DNA from: Anthopleura xanthogrammica
Lineage: Eukaryota; Cnidaria; Anthozoa; Actiniaria; Actiniidae
Length of the DNA: 64,000 nt
NCBI GenBank assembly: GCA_964019055.1
Contig: OZ025209.1
Span: forward strand, 15,797,351-15,861,350
Direction: 5' to 3'
The notes under the pieces are model-generated. The model worked only from the letters and a program-made list of their open reading frames with translations, had not been told where the DNA came from and ran no database searches. Of this stretch, positions 61,701 through 64,000 are shown piece after piece. The position numbers and the translations under genes were made by a program. Position 1 is the stretch's first letter, and every line of letters starts with the position of its first letter.

Positions 61701-62315
61701 TCCATCCATCCATCCATCCATCCATCCATCCATCCATCCATCCATCCATCCATCCATCCATCCATCCATCCATCCATCCATCCATCCATCCATCCATCCA
61801 TCCATCCATCCATCCATCCATCCATCCATCCATCCATCCATCCATCCATCCATCCATCCATCCATCCATCCATCCATCCATCCATCCATCCATCCATCCA
61901 TCCATCCATCCATCCATCCATCCATCCATCCATCCATCCATCCATCCATCCATCCATCCATCCATCCATCCATCCATCCATCCATCCATCCATCCATCCA
62001 TCCATCCATCCATCCATCCATCATATTAAAGCTCTTTTCTTTTAGGTATTCATGGACAAAATGTGGTTCAATAAAACCCTCTTAATATCAGTCAAAGAAC
62101 CTCGCCTGCATCATCAATGGATCCCAGACGAAATAGCAATCGAGGGAGTCGTTCCTTACATCTTACCCCAACCAATCCAAGATGGACTACGGGCTCTTGG
62201 GCATCGAATCGTGAAAAAATCTAATGCAGTTGTACAAGCGGTTAGTCGGGAAGAGGATGGGAGTATATATGGTGTAGCTGACCCTCGCAAATACTCTTGG
62301 GCAGCAGGATATTAG
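55739..62315 (+). CDS. GGT1: Gamma-glutamyltransferase (type II membrane), 8 exons
   Basis: GGT cleaves the gamma-glutamyl bond of extracellular glutathione and its conjugates, and matures by autocatalytic cleavage into two subunits. Exons 55739-55743, 57561-57973, 58488-58680, 59165-59469, 59739-59875, 60367-60554, 60886-61126, 62046-62315 give 1752 nt, 583 residues (human GGT1 569). Exon 1 supplies only ATGGG, giving Met-Gly before LKRPY; this start is inferred. A membrane anchor follows at about 8-30, after two basic residues. Family blocks: [50 protein letters not shown], then the cleavage site DDGGT with the catalytic Thr at about 392, [15 protein letters not shown] and GAAGG. The C-terminus ends in AAGY as in human. 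Orthology to one vertebrate paralogue is not resolvable. Intron 7 is nearly all tetranucleotide repeat. Confidence 0.93.
56419..57230. mobile_element. 812-bp element with ~90-bp inverted arms, in GGT intron 1
   Basis: The left arm (CAAGTCGAGAGGGGCTGGGT... then ACTCACATAGCCAAAAAGAG) is matched by the right arm (...CTCTTTTTGGCTATGTGAGT, ending ACCCAGCCCCTCTCGACTTG). The left arm has a 20-odd bp insertion near 56445-56470. Inside, GAGTGCAAATAACATAACCG and its complement near 57121-57140 form a second inverted pair. No transposase frame was seen. Confidence 0.75.
56561..56655. mobile_element. Nested hairpin with CAGCCA ends
   Basis: CAGCCAATCAAAAATGC at the left and ATTTTTGAATGGCTG at the right, with ACAAAGAAATGTATG / CATACATTTCTTTGT and TGTCCGGACA toward the centre, form an almost complete 95-bp hairpin inside the larger element. 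Confidence 0.7.
57234..57531. mobile_element. MITE family 'AGACCCCTTGCA', copy interrupted by a nested element
   Basis: The left part has ATGTGACGTCAAAGCAGCTC and TTTGGAGGACAAAACA. The right part ends AGTGCTGCAAGGGGTCT. Compared with the copy at 21047, the interior is split after AATCTCCTGAGAA by the hairpin at 57302-57482. The right end lies 29 bp from GGT exon 2. Confidence 0.8.
57302..57482. mobile_element. Hairpin element 'GACCATTTTCGAGATG', complete nested copy
   Basis: Left end TAGACCATTTTCGAGATGCG and right end CGCATCTCGAAAATGGTCTA are perfect complements, and the arms continue through AGCGCTTTCAAAA, CGCAGGCGCAGACATGA and GAGGCATTTTCGGGCA. TA at both ends suggests a TA target duplication. 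Incomplete relatives are at 22089 and 22791. Confidence 0.88.
58801..58993. mobile_element. MITE family 'TTACTGCGATTCTCAATATTCTGC', copy 2
   Basis: TTACTGCGATTCTCAATATT plus CTGCGAACTC on the left is perfectly complemented on the right (GAGTTCGCAGAATATTGAGA plus ATCGCAGTAA). A further inner pair GCTGCCG/CGGCAG is present. It lies in GGT intron 3. Confidence 0.9.
59526..59670. mobile_element. MITE family 'CAGGGGCRTANCCAGG', copy with target duplication
   Basis: Left end CAGGGGCATAGCCAGGATTT and right end CCGGTTACGCCTCTG are inverted. TACTA occurs on both sides (59521-59525 and 59671-59675) as a 5-bp target duplication. A run of 18 G lies inside. It is in GGT intron 4. Confidence 0.8.
60611..60682 (-). 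mobile_element. tRNA-derived SINE head or tRNA pseudogene
   Basis: Read on the minus strand, CTGTAGCTCAGTTGGTTAGA provides a good box A and GTGGGTTCCAATCCC a good box B, spaced as in a tRNA. The anticodon stem is imperfect, the outer T-stem pair is mismatched and no acceptor stem forms, so it is not a functional tRNA. It lies in GGT intron 6. Confidence 0.7.
61175..62022. repeat. (CCAT)n/(CCAC)n tetranucleotide array filling GGT intron 7
   Basis: About 848 bp of CATC units with several blocks of CACC units (about 61224-61335, 61352-61388, 61428-61456 and 61648-61698) and one CAGC variant near 61323-61330. It occupies almost the whole 919-bp intron, leaving about 48 bp after the donor and 23 bp before exon 8. 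The Ile-His-Pro and Met-Asp-Gly-Trp frames over it are artefacts. Confidence 0.97.
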
Positions 62316-62740
62316 GCCGATTCGGTATCATTTATCAGATTAACACTCATTTCCTTGAGTATTATGTCTTATGTTTATCGATGCTTTGGGGAATTTTTTC
62401 AAGCACGCGCACAATTAAACATAGAATTCGTCTCTAAAAGAAAAGAAAATTAATTCTTAACTTTTTTTACCATTTATTCAACCTTTCCGAAGGACTTAAA
62501 ATTGTATCACATTAAGTTATTTTAAAAAGTTTAGTTAAAAAGCTATATTATTTGTTGGGCATGTTATTCAACATGATTCCATCATGGTACTGATTCGTCC
62601 TGTCCAGCCACACATCCTGCTACTTGTCCTCATCACCCTACAGTGTTCTGTATTGTTTTATAAAAAGAGCAAGATGAATAGTTAGGGTGGAGTGGCTGAG
62701 GAAAGTTTAGTATGATATATATATATATATATATATGTTT

Positions 62741-62843
62741 AGCAGTTATTCGCCGAAGGCGAAGTGATTATCGATGAATATTTACCGAGCGGCGAGTCTT
62801 CGAGCTGCGAGGTAAATATTCATCGATAACCACTGAGCTTGAG
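62741..62843. repeat. Palindromic element with TTCGCCGAAGGCGAAGTG end
   Basis: GATTATCGATGAATATTTAC on the left pairs with GTAAATATTCATCGATAACC on the right, with GAGCGGCGAG...GAGCTGCGAG near the centre. Confidence 0.65.
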
Positions 62844-62849
62844 GTGAAT

Positions 62850-63058
62850 AATTGTTTTAGTATAAATAAAAAGGTGATTATTTCAAAAAAGAAAGAAGGA
62901 AACAACATTGAAAGTGAAAATATTTTATTTTTTAAAAGCGCGACGGTCACGCTGACAGCCATTTTGTCCGAAAAGGTGATTATCGGCTGATAATCCGAGA
63001 TAGAAAACCAATCAGAGCGCGCGATTTCGTATAATCACCTTTGTATTTATACTAAATA
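62850..63058. mobile_element. MITE with TTTAGTATAAATA...GGTGATTAT ends
   Basis: TTTAGTATAAATAAAAAGGT plus GATTAT is complemented by ATAATCACCTTTGTATTTAT plus ACTAAA at the right end. About 209 bp. Confidence 0.75.
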
Positions 63059-63210
63059 TATATAAATATATGATTGTCTACCTGCATACCTGCATACCTG
63101 CTTCTTCCCTCCTTCCATTCTCTCCCTCCCTCCTTCCCTCCCTCCATCTCGCGCATACACCATACATTGAGTCATTCCAATAAACCTGGGCACTATTGGC
63201 TGTTATTTTG

Positions 63211-63310
<100 letters not shown>

Positions 63311-63543
63311 CTCACTCATTGAAACATGCCAACAGCCTTTCATAATTCAAGAGGGAGCTTGCATCTGTTAAGCCTTTTACCTAATTCTGTAATATTCATA
63401 GTTATCTATTATTTTTTACAAGCTCGGCTTCCATGAAAAGCAATTGTTATTTTAGTTGATAGGAATACCGAGGGTAAATAAATATCCATTCCATTCCATT
63501 CTCTCTTTCTCTTTCTCTTTCTCTTACTGGGCTATCTGTTGTT

Positions 63544-64000
63544 TCAGTATCTAAGGTCAACTATGATATAAAATACCTTCACGCAGAGATTGCAAGTCCT
63601 AGGACACCTTGTCAAAACATATTCACGCAGGCGGTACTGGCCAATGGGAAGACAGGCATGTTTAAATTGATTGCACACGTGCTTTGAGGTATCCCTGCAA
63701 GCTAAAGAATAGAAATCCAAAACAGATATTTTGCTAATTCGTTAAATACCCTTGCGTTAGCGGCCTCATTTCTGCATCAAAATATTCGTATATACCAATG
63801 GTACCAACTTCAACAATACTATAAGCCTTTGAAATACTGACCTTCCCTGGCACACGTGAATATTCTACACAAAACCAAGGCTAACCCTGAGCAATTTCAG
63901 AGAACTCGAAACTGAAGTACTAGTATTACGACGCGTAGTTATGGTTACGTGGATAAGGTACTTACGTGGACAGTCCCTGTTATCTGGTCTTGTGGAAGGA
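63544..64000 (-). CDS. Partial gene: ShKT (six-cysteine) domain exon, runs off the window
   Basis: An exon at 63701-63577 with an acceptor (TTCTTTAG before 63701) encodes a six-cysteine stretch spaced Cys-x7-Cys-x6-Cys-x15-Cys-x3-Cys-x2-Cys, with Asp two residues after the first Cys and Thr before the fifth. This is the pattern of a ShKT domain. It either ends at a donor-like GTATTT after 63577 or reads on to a TGA at 63544-63546. An upstream exon is partly visible at 64000-63966 with donor GTAAGT, in compatible phase, adding one Cys. ShKT domains occur in secreted cnidarian peptides, toxins included, and also as modules of metalloproteases and other extracellular proteins. The visible part cannot tell which, and the remaining exons lie outside the window. 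Confidence 0.65.

Noticed and set aside
60896..62045. Long Ile-His-Pro and Met-Asp-Gly-Trp repeat frames
   Set aside because: They are translations of the CCAT/CCAC array in GGT intron 7. The upstream part of the plus-strand frame is GGT exon 7 reading past its donor.

Overview
The window is intron-rich, AT-rich metazoan DNA. It carries ten protein-coding loci: two intronless rhodopsin-class GPCRs, a Shaker-type potassium channel, orthologues of APPBP2, CPOX, RPL6, DDX55, 14-3-3 epsilon and gamma-glutamyltransferase, and the edge of a gene with a ShKT cysteine domain. Short GT-AG introns, many small inverted-repeat elements, single-exon GPCRs and a ShKT exon suggest an early-branching animal, most likely an anthozoan cnidarian. 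The species is not established. Exon models were built by reading splice sites by eye and comparing with remembered family sequences. For every multi-exon gene complete in the window the summed coding length is divisible by three.

Layout: 1-4.2 kb is repeat-rich and has no recognisable protein gene (a 302-bp tandem duplication, hairpins, a 42-bp minisatellite). A GPCR lies at 4.9-6.1 kb (-). APPBP2 spans 7.9-15.1 kb (-, 17 exons), with about 725 bp of uninterrupted (AAC)n in one intron. A second GPCR lies at 17.3-18.4 kb (-). The stretch 18.4-24.4 kb has no gene but holds several inverted-repeat elements and a 702-bp tandem duplication with no difference seen. The Kv1-like channel is at 24.4-26.8 kb (-). 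From 27 to 36 kb there is mostly intergenic DNA with two arrays of one 22-bp minisatellite. CPOX (-) and RPL6 (+) are divergent at 36.0-42.1 kb. RPL6 converges on DDX55 (-, 20 exons, 42.6-49.6 kb). DDX55 is divergent from 14-3-3 epsilon (+, 50.6-54.2 kb). GGT (+, 8 exons, 55.7-62.3 kb) has a TATA-type promoter, a five-nucleotide coding first exon and an intron that is almost entirely CCAT/CCAC repeat. A ShKT-encoding exon on the minus strand runs into the right edge.

The genes do not form one pathway. Most are housekeeping genes: heme synthesis, ribosome protein and ribosome assembly, glutathione breakdown, phosphoprotein scaffolding. The rest serve signalling (GPCRs, K+ channel). The feature running through the whole window is a set of short terminal-inverted-repeat elements in several families, present in introns and spacers, nested in one case and often ending within about 10-40 bp of a splice site. 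I found no clearly new enzymatic or defence system. The most notable signals are repeats and inverted-repeat elements abutting splice sites, and a hairpin family near the left edge, one copy of which carries C/D-box-like motifs.
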